DNA from: Flavobacteriaceae bacterium
GTDB taxonomy: Bacteria; Bacteroidota; Bacteroidia; Flavobacteriales; Flavobacteriaceae
Direction of reading: 5' to 3'
Assembly (NCBI GenBank): GCA_025800395.1
Contig: JAOXRU010000075.1
Coordinates: forward strand, 1 to 64,000
DNA: 64,000 bases
The notes under the pieces are model-generated. The model worked only from the letters and a program-made list of their open reading frames with translations. It had not been told where the DNA came from and made no database searches. The position numbers and the translations under genes are program-made. Position 1 is the stretch's first letter; each line of letters begins with the position of its first letter. Of this stretch, positions 26,007 through 34,112 are shown piece after piece.

Positions 26007-26041
26007 AGGGCGTAGGTTATATAACAGACGCCCTTTTTTTT
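26007..26041 (+). terminator. Terminator of hmuR-hmuY
   Basis: AGGGCGT pairs with ACGCCCT across 14 nt and is followed by eight T. It separates the haem genes from the next small gene. Confidence 0.9.
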
Positions 26042-26059
26042 ACTCTATTAAAAAACTAT

Positions 26060-26398
26060 ATGCGATTATTATACAAAAACGATTATGCCTCCACCTTTAA
26101 AGTAACTTTAGACGGTGGTTTTTCCTATAAAATTCAGTTAGTTATAGACAATATTGGTGTGTTTTACAGCGAAACAGATCTTATTTATCTTTTAGAAATC
26201 GTACGAGATTCGCACAAACCATGTAATTGCAAAAATTGTAAAGGGAAAAACGGCAGTAAAATTTGGACCACAGGAACGCTAGCAGACGTTTGTTTTAAAA
26301 TTGACCCAGATCGATTAAAACAGCTTGAAGATGCTATTTTGGGCACCCAATTTATGTTACAAATGGATGCGACATTAGAAAAAAACCAAATACAATAA
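26060..26398 (+). CDS. Small cytoplasmic protein with CxCxxC motif, unknown
   Basis: 112 residues. A beta-rich first half (KVTLDGGFSYKIQLVIDNIGVFYSETDL) resembles the DUF6686-like pattern of Flavobacteriia. A central CNCKNCKGKNG could bind zinc, and an acidic helical tail follows. It starts 18 bp after the hmuR-hmuY terminator and runs into the methyltransferase gene after 4 bp, so those two form an operon. Read-through from hmuY could add it to the haem regulon, but this is only a possibility. Confidence 0.6.
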   Translation: MRLLYKNDYASTFKVTLDGGFSYKIQLVIDNIGVFYSETDLIYLLEIVRDSHKPCNCKNCKGKNGSKIWTTGTLADVCFKIDPDRLKQLEDAILGTQFMLQMDATLEKNQIQ

Positions 26399-26402
26399 CA
26401 AC

Positions 26403-27077
26403 ATGGTAAACCAAGTTCTAGAAAAAGAAAATCTAAGAGAAATTGCGCATCAACTGCGTTGCCCAAAAGGTGAAGAAGGAATAAAAATGGGAGATTTACT
26501 GAGTGAATCTAATAAAGGAATGATCTACGAAAGTATTCAGAACATCCCAATAAAAAGTAAAAACCGCATACTCGAATTGGGACATGGTAATGGGGCTCAC
26601 GTCGGTTATATACTCAAACGGGCCTCGCAACTAGGTTTTTTCGGATTAGAAATATCCGATACGATGATCAAAGAAGCCAAACGCATCAATTTTCACCATA
26701 TAAAAAACAGAAAAGCAGTTTTCCTACCCTACAACGGTATAGATATTCCTTATGCTCAAGGATTTTTTCATCAGCTGCTTTGCGTAAATACTATTTATTT
26801 CTGGGACAAGCCACTACGCAATCTACACGAAATCTATCGGGTATTGAAGCCTGAAGGACATTGCATTCTTTGCTTTGCAAAAGAAGGATTTATGAAAGAA
26901 CTTCCTTTTGTGCATAGTACGAATACCTTTGAACTATACAGCAACGATAAACTAATAGCACTTTTAAAACAAACCGATTTTACCGTAGTACGTATGATTG
27001 ACAAATCGGAGTCCATAAAAAGCAAAACAGGTATTTGGGTAGAACGAGATTACACCATCGCAATATTGCGCAAATAG
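26403..27077 (+). CDS. SAM-dependent methyltransferase, class I
   Basis: 224 residues with the class I fold motifs: motif I RILELGHGNGAHVGYIL (about residue 55), motif II-like FGLEISDTMIKEA, and motif III-like YRVLKPEGHCILCFAKEG, a Methyltransf_11 pattern. The acceptor is unknown. It lies 4 bp after the small Cys-motif protein and probably works with it. No other enzymes nearby suggest a pathway. Confidence 0.82.
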   Translation: MVNQVLEKENLREIAHQLRCPKGEEGIKMGDLLSESNKGMIYESIQNIPIKSKNRILELGHGNGAHVGYILKRASQLGFFGLEISDTMIKEAKRINFHHIKNRKAVFLPYNGIDIPYAQGFFHQLLCVNTIYFWDKPLRNLHEIYRVLKPEGHCILCFAKEGFMKELPFVHSTNTFELYSNDKLIALLKQTDFTVVRMIDKSESIKSKTGIWVERDYTIAILRK

Positions 27078-27259
27078 CAACTCCTGGAGACCTATGCTCT
27101 TGGTAAACTTATACTTCTATCTTTGCATTCCTTTATTTATTTAAACCACAAAAAAAATGAGATAATAAATTCATCAAAAGCCTGTAATTCTATCTTATAA
27201 ACAACTAATGGATAATCTCTTATACACATCGAGCTTTTTTGCCTTTATACTATTATCCA

Positions 27260-27606
27260 ATGGAAATTGCGATCTCAAAAGAAATAAACCCAGTAAGCCT
27301 CAAAAGCCAATTATAAGATCAGTCCCCAAGGTCCGAAGTGAAATACGCCTTTATGAATAAAAAAATGATCCGATTGGTACATGGTCCTTGTTAATTATAG
27401 GTTGGTCTGGTAAAGCAACAAAATCTCTGTGTATTAGCATCTCCATAGGTTACTACCAAAAATGTTTATTCCTTTTTGTATTCCTCCTATCCTTCTTCCT
27501 TATCGGAGTTTTTTTCTTTTTGTTTTTCATCACCAGAAAACTCCCTTCTGCCTATAATCAAACGAAACAGGAAGTAAGGGATTCTATCCAAAACATGCAG
27601 CTTTAA
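27260..27606 (+). pseudogene. Decayed copy of the small membrane protein gene at 11694
   Basis: DNA from the ATG at 27260 aligns over its whole length with 11694-12041, for example identical TTTATGAATAAAAAAATGAT and EIAISKEINP. The frame breaks at codon 19 (TTA TAA) and again by frameshift; the length is not a multiple of three. The transmembrane part remains readable (FLFVFLLSFFLIGVFFFLFF). It is a disabled duplicate, and it stands 90 bp before the second copy of the structured element. Confidence 0.85.
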
Positions 27607-27691
27607 AAAAATGTAAAAGAAGTAGGAAATACTTACGAAAAGTAGCGTTCTATGTAATTTCTAACTATTGATATGGGCTGTTTTTTTGCGC

Positions 27692-27769
27692 TAGGGATGG
27701 AACGGCCTGTTGGAGCTCTCGCCAAAACCGACCTTAGGAGGTTTTGACGAAGCGACTAGTGAGAGCCCG
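27692..27769 (+). ncRNA. Candidate structured RNA or repeat element, copy 2
   Basis: Has the same ordered blocks as 9341-9419 (AGGGATGGAACGG, TTGGAGCTCT, GCGACTAGTGAGAGCC). The variable segment between the last two folds as CGCCAAAACC (27720-27729) with GGTTTTGACG (27740-27749), a sequence unlike that in copy 1, so the pairing and not the bases is kept. The first variable segment is much shorter than in copy 1. Confidence 0.55.
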
Positions 27770-27952
27770 ATAGGCATTTTGCCACAAAAACCAAAGCTAG
27801 CTTCTTATAGGATGCGGCAAAGGAGCTATAGGTAGGAATTATTCAAGCCTAAGCGCCCAAACGGAACAAAAATACCAATAAGTTGCAAAAACAATAGTTT
27901 TTTCTGTGCGTATTTTCTATAAAAATCGTAACTTAATCTTTCATTAATAGGT

Positions 27953-29914
27953 ATGTATTTTAAGTTTATTCTTCCAAATCGGATGTGGTGCTTGCTTTGC
28001 TGTATTCCCAGTATGCTGCTAGGACAAGAACAACAAATGGATAGTCTAAAGGCCTTGTTGCAAGAAGATATTTCGGATAGTGTGCGGGTCCAAACCTATA
28101 GCGATTTGTGTAATTATTTTGGAAAGATAGCGCAAGATTCGGCTTTGAAATATGGGCGATTGGCTATAAAACTTGCCACACGCACCCAAAACCAAAGTGG
28201 CTTGGCACAGGCATATAACGACTTGGGGGGGCTGTACTATAAAGCGGGTGATTTTGATCGGGCTCTGACTGCCTATCGTGATGCACTATACTTGCGATTG
28301 CAGCAACAAGACAGCTTGGCTATGGCCAGACTATATCACAAATTGGGTATCGGGTTTCAACGCAAATTCCTTATGGATTCGGCCTTGGTGTATCATCACA
28401 AGGCGCTGGAAATATATCAAGCAAAGCCCCAGAAACAATATGTAGCCTTGCTCCGCAATCATATTGCCAACATCTACTATCATCGAAAGCAATACAGCAA
28501 AGCATTAAATGAGCATCTGGCAGTACTCCATATACGCACCAAACTAGAGGATCACCAGGGTTTGGTGCATTCGTATACCAATGTGGGTAATGTATACCTT
28601 CATCTACAAGATACCTCCAAAAGTTTGGCCTATTACCAAAAGGGTATCGATGTGGGAGAGAGCTATGAGTTTTTGCCTGAGCTTGCCACTTTATACAACC
28701 ATTTTGGCAGCATCCAAAAAGAAAAGGGCAAACCGACCACTGCCAAGGAATATTTGCACAAGGCCTTGCAATTGCACCAAGCACAACAAAATGTATACGG
28801 CATCGCTTCGGTTTTGCTCCATCTCGGAGAATTGGATCTGAGAAATGGTGATATAACAGCAGCTAGGAGCAAGCTCTATCGCGGGTTGTATTTGGCAAAA
28901 AAAACCATGGCACAACAAAAAATAGCCGATGCCTATGCGTTTCTCTTGGAGTACCATGCCCATAGAAAGCACACAGATAGCGTCTTGCACTATCAGCAAC
29001 AGCAAAACAAGCTACAGCAACAAATATTGGAAACACACAAGACCAAAGAAATCGCCGAAATACAGAAAAAATTTCGATATGCAGCAAAGGAAAAAGAAAC
29101 CCTACTACAACGAACTTCTATAGCGGAGAAGAAACTGAAACTGCAACAAAAGAAACTTTGGCTTTATGGCCTTGGGGTATTTTCTGTTTTGTTTCTTGTA
29201 TTGTTGTATTATATGTACAAACACCACAGGCTTAAAAACAGCCAAATACGACAAGAAACAGCACTAAATAATGCCTTGACTGCTTTGGAAGCCAAGCACC
29301 AACTACAAGACCAACGCTTGCGTATTTCTAGAGAATTACACGATAATATAGGCGCTCAACTGACCTATATTGTATCTGCCCTAGACAAATTGCGATTTCG
29401 ATTGCACTTTCCCAAGATCAAAATCAACGGCAAGCTACAAGATCTAAGTGCTTATGCAAAAAATACTATAGCCGAACTCCACGATTCCATATGGGCGATA
29501 CATAAGGAGCAAATTTCCATGAAAGATTTGCAAATAAGAATTTCTAAATTGGTTGAACAAGCTGATCTTGCTTCTCAGGGCATCGATTTTAGCTTTCAAT
29601 CCGATGGCAAAATCTCCGACAACTACAGCCTAGATACGGTATCGGGTATGCATGTATACCGAATTTTGCAAGAAGGGATTCGCAATGCAGCCGAGCACGC
29701 TAAGGCCACACGTATTGCTATAGCGGTTTTTTTGGAAACAAACCATCTCAGTATACAGCTGAGTGACAATGGAAAGGGCTTTGACACGGGACACAATTTA
29801 TATGGAAATGGTATCAACATTATGGAAAAACGCGCTCTAGAAATGGGAGCAGACTGGAAATTGCATTCTACCGAAGGCCAAGGCACCAGAATAGAGTTGC
29901 GTATACCCTCATAA
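27953..29914 (+). CDS. TPR-containing sensor histidine kinase (HisKA_3 type), orphan
   Basis: 653 residues: signal peptide (cut near LLGQ), about six tetratricopeptide repeats in the periplasm (for example AQAYNDLGGLYYKAGDFDRAL), a coiled coil, one membrane helix at about residue 400 (LWLYGLGVFSVLFLVLLYYMY), then a NarX/DesK-type dimerisation domain with the phospho-His in ISRELHDNIGAQL and an ATPase domain (GIRNAAEHAKA; SDNGKGFD). Such kinases usually pair with a LuxR-type response regulator next door. None is found here, so its partner lies elsewhere. Confidence 0.9.
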   Translation: MYFKFILPNRMWCLLCCIPSMLLGQEQQMDSLKALLQEDISDSVRVQTYSDLCNYFGKIAQDSALKYGRLAIKLATRTQNQSGLAQAYNDLGGLYYKAGDFDRALTAYRDALYLRLQQQDSLAMARLYHKLGIGFQRKFLMDSALVYHHKALEIYQAKPQKQYVALLRNHIANIYYHRKQYSKALNEHLAVLHIRTKLEDHQGLVHSYTNVGNVYLHLQDTSKSLAYYQKGIDVGESYEFLPELATLYNHFGSIQKEKGKPTTAKEYLHKALQLHQAQQNVYGIASVLLHLGELDLRNGDITAARSKLYRGLYLAKKTMAQQKIADAYAFLLEYHAHRKHTDSVLHYQQQQNKLQQQILETHKTKEIAEIQKKFRYAAKEKETLLQRTSIAEKKLKLQQKKLWLYGLGVFSVLFLVLLYYMYKHHRLKNSQIRQETALNNALTALEAKHQLQDQRLRISRELHDNIGAQLTYIVSALDKLRFRLHFPKIKINGKLQDLSAYAKNTIAELHDSIWAIHKEQISMKDLQIRISKLVEQADLASQGIDFSFQSDGKISDNYSLDTVSGMHVYRILQEGIRNAAEHAKATRIAIAVFLETNHLSIQLSDNGKGFDTGHNLYGNGINIMEKRALEMGADWKLHSTEGQGTRIELRIPS

Positions 29915-29959
29915 TAAAACGCTTATAAACCTATGCAGAGACAAAGATAGCTCCATCGC

Positions 29960-30161
29960 TAAGGGAAAAACCAGAATACTTTGTGGATCGTCCAGCGGCA
30001 AGCACTCCAAAGGTTTTGACATCCTTTTTCATTTAAAGCTAGTTGTCAAAAACAAATAAGGTGCGTTTGGTTTAAATTCTTTTCACAGAAGCCTTATGCA
30101 TAGTGAGATTGGATTTAAAAATACGCAGCATAAACCCTCAATACCATTTCTAATTTAAAAT
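29960..30161. repeat. Diverged dispersed repeat, copy B
   Basis: Matches the 5100-5461 copy in two blocks: CTTTGTGGA...CGGC-AGCA near 29979 and the 30089-30161 block with GCATAGTGAGATTGGAT. The sequence between the blocks is shorter than in copy A. Confidence 0.5.
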
Positions 30162-30206
30162 CAACCCTTTGCGTTTCTGGCCTAAAGTAAAAACGAATGG
30201 CCCTGC

Positions 30207-30230
30207 AGAGACGAACGGACGTTGGTCTCT
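30207..30230. repeat. Palindrome overlapping the acr3 stop
   Basis: The left arm AGAGACGAACGG pairs with the right arm CGTTGGTCTCT-type sequence, one internal mismatch. It shares GACGAACGG with the palindrome at 31936-31953 after arsR, and sits exactly at the 3' end of the gene, so it may end or stabilise the transcript. Confidence 0.6.
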
Positions 30231-31263
30231 AGGGGTAATATTTCTTTTTTAACCAAAAAGACACCCGCACCAACAAAATTAGCGCTGGCACCTCTACTAG
30301 CGGGCCAATTACTCCCGCAAATGCTTGCCCAGAATGAATACCAAATACAGCTATGGCTACTGCTATAGCCAGCTCAAAATTATTGCCAGCTGCCGTAAAT
30401 GCCACCGAGGCTACCTTATCATAGCTGGCACCCACCCATTTTGATAAGAAAAAACCAATAACAAACATCAGCACAAAATAAATGAGCAACGGAATGGCAA
30501 TACGCACCACATCCATTGGTATTTCTACAATTAATTGTCCTTTTAAAGAAAACATGACTACTATAGTAAACAAAAGTGCTATAAGGGTCATGGGCGAAAT
30601 GGTTGGAATAAACACCTGGTTATACCATGTTTCTCCCTTCTGCCCTATGAGCAGCTTTCTACTTACAATTCCCATTAGAAACGGAATACCCAAATAAATA
30701 AGCACACTCTCTGCAATAGTCATGATATCTATATCTACTATAGCGCCTTCCATACCAAAAAATGGCGGCAGTTTGGTAATAAACAACCAAGCATAAAAAC
30801 TATAGGCTACTACCTGAAACACACTGTTTAATGCCACTAAACCGGCACCGTATTCGCTGCTTCCTTCGGCCAAATCGTTCCACACTAGTACCATGGCTAT
30901 ACATCGCGCTAGCCCAATTAAAATTAAACCAATCATATACTCGGGATAGTCTTGCAAAAATGTTAGAGCCAACACAAACATTAGTATTGGTCCAATTATC
31001 CAATTTAGAATTAGGGAAACCAAAAGTATTTTGGTATGCTTAAATACCTTTGGCAACAAGCTATAGTTGACTTTTGCCAGGGGTGGATACATCATTAATA
31101 TTAAGCCAATGGCTATAGGAATATTGGTGCTACCCACCTGCATGCTATTTACCACCTCTTGTATATTGGGCATAAAATACCCTAGGCCTACGCCCAGTAT
31201 CATGGCTAGGAAAATCCATAAGGTTAGGTTCTTATCTAGGAAACGCATTTTTTTCATGGTCAT
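30229..31263 (-). CDS. acr3: ACR3-type arsenite efflux transporter
   Basis: 344 residues, ten membrane helices expected. The ACR3 signature with the substrate Cys is present in [18 protein letters not shown] (about residue 120), and [16 protein letters not shown] near residue 295 carries the conserved Glu. It exports arsenite formed by arsenate reductase. It follows the arsC-like gene after 6 bp and completes the arsR/arsC/acr3 set. Confidence 0.94.
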   Translation of the reverse strand: MTMKKMRFLDKNLTLWIFLAMILGVGLGYFMPNIQEVVNSMQVGSTNIPIAIGLILMMYPPLAKVNYSLLPKVFKHTKILLVSLILNWIIGPILMFVLALTFLQDYPEYMIGLILIGLARCIAMVLVWNDLAEGSSEYGAGLVALNSVFQVVAYSFYAWLFITKLPPFFGMEGAIVDIDIMTIAESVLIYLGIPFLMGIVSRKLLIGQKGETWYNQVFIPTISPMTLIALLFTIVVMFSLKGQLIVEIPMDVVRIAIPLLIYFVLMFVIGFFLSKWVGASYDKVASVAFTAAGNNFELAIAVAIAVFGIHSGQAFAGVIGPLVEVPALILLVRVSFWLKKKYYP

Positions 31264-31269
31264 GAGTTT

Positions 31270-31881
31270 TTATGTTAAAGAAGAAAAAACAAAATACAAT
31301 TCACTGGCAATTTGTATGCTACGCTCCAAGTACTTTAGTTCTTGCTCTGGGCTATAGTCAAAGGCCTTTGGGTCTTCATACCTAATAGGCAAACGCACCT
31401 CTGCCCCAGGTATAAACGGGCAGCCTTCATCTGCCTGCGCACAGGTCATAATTGCAGCAAAACCACTAGACGGATTAAAAGCAGTATCGTATTTTTTGGA
31501 AAAAGCAATGATTGGATGCGCATTAGGAGCACACTTTATGGCGTATACCGGATTATCACCCTCACTCAATTTGGCAATAGCAAAACCTTGCCTTACCAAA
31601 GTCTCTGCCACCTTGGGGTACATGGCGGTTTCCTCTGTACCACCCGAGTAGCAGTACACTCTCTTTATCCCAAAATAATATGCCATAGTTTGTGCCCATA
31701 CTTGCCCCAAATGACTGCGACGCGAGTTGTGGGTACAAATAAAATTTAGCCGTATAGGCTTCTCGGCTACTCGTCTTTTCTGCATATAATCTACCAATGG
31801 CAACAGCGTCTCCTTACGCTCCTCTGGTATAGAAGCGCCTTTGAGCTGCTGAATAGTAGATTCTAAAATTTCAAAGTCCAT
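31270..31881 (-). CDS. arsC: Arsenate reductase of the low-MW phosphatase family (ArsC-like)
   Basis: 203 residues. The phosphatase loop C-X5-R is FICTHNSRRSHLGQVWA near residue 49, and Cys residues in AIKCAPNAH and MTCAQADEGCPF could form the relay. About 40 residues precede the loop, an extension common in Bacteroidota. It reduces arsenate to arsenite for Acr3. An operator-like site lies 15 bp upstream of the start, so it has its own regulated promoter separate from arsR. Confidence 0.85.
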   Translation of the reverse strand: MDFEILESTIQQLKGASIPEERKETLLPLVDYMQKRRVAEKPIRLNFICTHNSRRSHLGQVWAQTMAYYFGIKRVYCYSGGTEETAMYPKVAETLVRQGFAIAKLSEGDNPVYAIKCAPNAHPIIAFSKKYDTAFNPSSGFAAIMTCAQADEGCPFIPGAEVRLPIRYEDPKAFDYSPEQELKYLERSIQIASELYFVFSSLT

Positions 31882-31896
31882 ATACTTAATTAGTTT

Positions 31897-31912
31897 ATTG
31901 CAATAATACGAT
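31897..31912. promoter_or_regulatory. ArsR operator-like dyad before arsC
   Basis: ATTGCAATAATACGAT; differs by one base from the site at 32299-32314 before arsR. It is a partly symmetric 16-mer. Confidence 0.6.
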
Positions 31913-31935
31913 GAAGAAAAGAAAAAAACCGTAAA

Positions 31936-31953
31936 GACGAACGGCCGTTCGTC
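31936..31953. terminator. Perfect 18-bp palindrome after arsR
   Basis: GACGAACGGCCGTTCGTC touches the arsR stop codon and is followed on the minus strand by a T-rich stretch (TTTACGGTTTTTTT). It can act as terminator and belongs to the same sequence type as 30207-30230. Confidence 0.65.
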
Positions 31954-32286
31954 TCAACAGCAATCGTTTTTCTTTTCTATATCTGTGCTTACAAACTCTC
32001 CTAATACCACTTGCATTTGCGCCCAACCTTGCTCATTGATACAGTAGCACACGCTAGTGCCCTCTATGGTTCCTTGCACCAAGCCAGCGTTTTTCAACTC
32101 CTTTAAATGCTGCGATATGGTGGGTTGCGCCAGTCCAATTACATCTACCAAACTTCCGCAAAAGCAACTCTTCATTTTAAACAACTCTTGTAATATAGCC
32201 ACTCGTGCCGGATGCCCCAACACCTTGGCATATCGTGCAACCTCGTTCTGCTTGTTGTTAAAAATTTGTGATTTTGTGGTTCCCAT
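31954..32286 (-). CDS. arsR: ArsR-family arsenic-responsive repressor
   Basis: 110 residues with a winged helix (LAQPTISQHLKELKNAGLVQG). The metalloid site probably involves KSCFCGSLVD (Cys-Phe-Cys at the start of the sensor helix, similar to ELCVCDL) and the C-terminal NDCC. Binding of arsenite would release it from DNA. It stands at the head of the locus, with matching dyads before itself and before arsC. Confidence 0.92.
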   Translation of the reverse strand: MGTTKSQIFNNKQNEVARYAKVLGHPARVAILQELFKMKSCFCGSLVDVIGLAQPTISQHLKELKNAGLVQGTIEGTSVCYCINEQGWAQMQVVLGEFVSTDIEKKNDCC

Positions 32287-32298
32287 TCTTGTTTATTC

Positions 32299-32314
32299 AT
32301 TGCAATATTACGAT
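32299..32314. promoter_or_regulatory. ArsR operator-like dyad before arsR
   Basis: ATTGCAATATTACGAT, identical to its own reverse complement at 12 of 16 positions, begins 13 bp before the arsR start, the proper place for autoregulation. Confidence 0.6.
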
Positions 32315-32478
32315 AATAGCAGCGGTTGCACAAATATTTATTACCCTTTTGTCATATCAAGACAAGGAAAAATAGAATATTCCATCATAGTGTATTTCAA
32401 AAGATACGTAAATGATAGTAATCGTAAGCGAGGCATTTATTCTCTTCTCCTTGGAGTAATGCCCAGAGGAAGGAGGAA

Positions 32479-33177
32479 TTATTCCGCGAGCTCTATAAAC
32501 TGATGAATGCGGATCAATTCTGCCAAAGTACGCACATCGAGCTTTTCATATATATATTTTAGATGGGTTTTCACGGTATGTGTCGATAGGTGTAATTGTC
32601 CCCCTATCTGTTTGTTATCCATACCTTTTGATAGCATATCAATCATTTCACGCGCGCTATCGCTCAACAATCGGTAGCGCTTCCATAATAGATGATGTTT
32701 TCTTTCCAAAGGGCGCAATATCTTTGCTGCCATACCCTCCAATTTCCCAAGTTCTGGCAAAAAACAAATCATATTCAAATAAATAGAACCTTGCAAAAAG
32801 TATTTGGTTGTATGCAAATCTGTCATCTCCCCATTGATACGAATTTGCTGTAGATAGGACAATCCGGCTTTCTCAATGGATTGTTTATAATAATTCTGAA
32901 TCTTATTATTTAGGAAACGAAGTAATTCTACATTGGATATTTCTGGCAAATACTCCATGCCTTTTTCTACTAGAATTTCTATTTCCCTCCCCTTTCCTAT
33001 AAGCTTGGCATCCATGGCCTCATACTGGCTATTCTCTTTGTTGTTGAGATAATATCCGTATGGCAAATAATCCATCAGCTCCTTGAACTTACCAACATCT
33101 TTCCAGTACAAATTTCTCAATCTGTAGGTATTATATTCCAAGTTCAACAATTGTTCTTTTTCTGTATGTAGTTTCAT
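32479..33177 (-). CDS. LuxR-type DNA-binding protein without receiver domain
   Basis: 232 residues. The C-terminal ~60 form a LuxR helix-turn-helix (LSKGMDNKQIGGQLHLSTHTVKTHLKYIYEKLDV). The first ~160 residues are helical and match no sensor family I know; a phosphoacceptor receiver is absent. It starts 3 bp after the alpha/beta-hydrolase stop, so the two are co-expressed, with the regulator second. Confidence 0.83.
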   Translation of the reverse strand: MKLHTEKEQLLNLEYNTYRLRNLYWKDVGKFKELMDYLPYGYYLNNKENSQYEAMDAKLIGKGREIEILVEKGMEYLPEISNVELLRFLNNKIQNYYKQSIEKAGLSYLQQIRINGEMTDLHTTKYFLQGSIYLNMICFLPELGKLEGMAAKILRPLERKHHLLWKRYRLLSDSAREMIDMLSKGMDNKQIGGQLHLSTHTVKTHLKYIYEKLDVRTLAELIRIHQFIELAE

Positions 33178-33180
33178 CGG

Positions 33181-34038
33181 TTATGAAAAACTAGTTTGAA
33201 TCGCCTTTTTCAAAAAAGTATAAAATATATTGCTTTGTTCCAAACTTGGATAATGCCCACATTTTGGTACAATTTCCAACACACTATTTTGCGCCAGTTG
33301 ATGTATCTCTTCTAAATATTCCAAAGACACCAATGGGTCTAAAGCACCATGGAGCATAAACTTCGGCTTATTTGAACCCAAAAACAATGCTCTTTGATCG
33401 CTCCACACGCCATCCATTAGAGATGCGCCTATTCTAGTTCTTACTATTGGTTGTGTCTTACGAAAATCGGATAATATCGTCCCAAGATGTTCTTGGTCGC
33501 ATACTAGTTTTTTCATAAAACCCACAATTTCCTCTCCTTGTTCTCTTGCTTCAAATAGGGGACTGACGTCAAAATCTTTGCGAAATGCATTGGGTAAATC
33601 TCTGGGAATTTCCATTGGTGGTGTTCCCATCAGCACCAGCCCTTTTACCTCTTTTAGGTTTAAACATTCCACGGCCAAATGTCCACCTAGAGAATTGCCT
33701 ACCAACAAACAGTCTCCAATACCATGAATAGTCGTTTGCACCCACTTCAAATAAGTGGCAACTTGTACGGCCTTGGGTGCATCCTCTCTCCCTTTTTCTC
33801 CATGCCCTGGCAGTTCCAAAGCCAATAATGCAGCATCCTCCATACCGCGCTCCAACAAATTTTTATACACCATTCGACTAGACGAATTGCCATGCAACAA
33901 CAATACAGTTCCCTTCGAATCCGATGATGCAGGCACAAAGGTAAGTCTTCCAAAAGAAGCTAATTCTGTAAGTAGCATGTCATTCATTTCTTGATAAACT
34001 ATACACTCAAACATAAAAGAAATGTAGGTAAAATACAA
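33181..34038 (-). CDS. Alpha/beta hydrolase
   Basis: About 268-285 residues. Oxyanion strand TVLLLHGNSSS, nucleophile elbow LVGNSLGGHLA (Ser in the G-N-S-L-G-G context), an acid in HGALDPLVSLEY and the catalytic His in VPKCGHYPSLEQ complete the triad. Substrate unknown. The frame opens at 34038, but the internal ATGs (at 33987 MNDMLLTEL) may be the true start, since the first residues add nothing to the fold. Upstream gene of a pair with the LuxR-type regulator. Confidence 0.85.
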   Translation of the reverse strand: MYFTYISFMFECIVYQEMNDMLLTELASFGRLTFVPASSDSKGTVLLLHGNSSSRMVYKNLLERGMEDAALLALELPGHGEKGREDAPKAVQVATYLKWVQTTIHGIGDCLLVGNSLGGHLAVECLNLKEVKGLVLMGTPPMEIPRDLPNAFRKDFDVSPLFEAREQGEEIVGFMKKLVCDQEHLGTILSDFRKTQPIVRTRIGASLMDGVWSDQRALFLGSNKPKFMLHGALDPLVSLEYLEEIHQLAQNSVLEIVPKCGHYPSLEQSNIFYTFLKKAIQTSFS

Positions 34039-34112
34039 TTTTTATGTGTTATTTCTACCATATTGAGGTCTCATTCTACTTAAATATCGTTTTTACACAA
34101 ATAAAGCTGCTG

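Noticed and set aside
27388-27606. 72-codon open frame as an intact small membrane protein
   Set aside because: It is the tail of the broken copy of the 11694 gene and has lost the N-terminal half.
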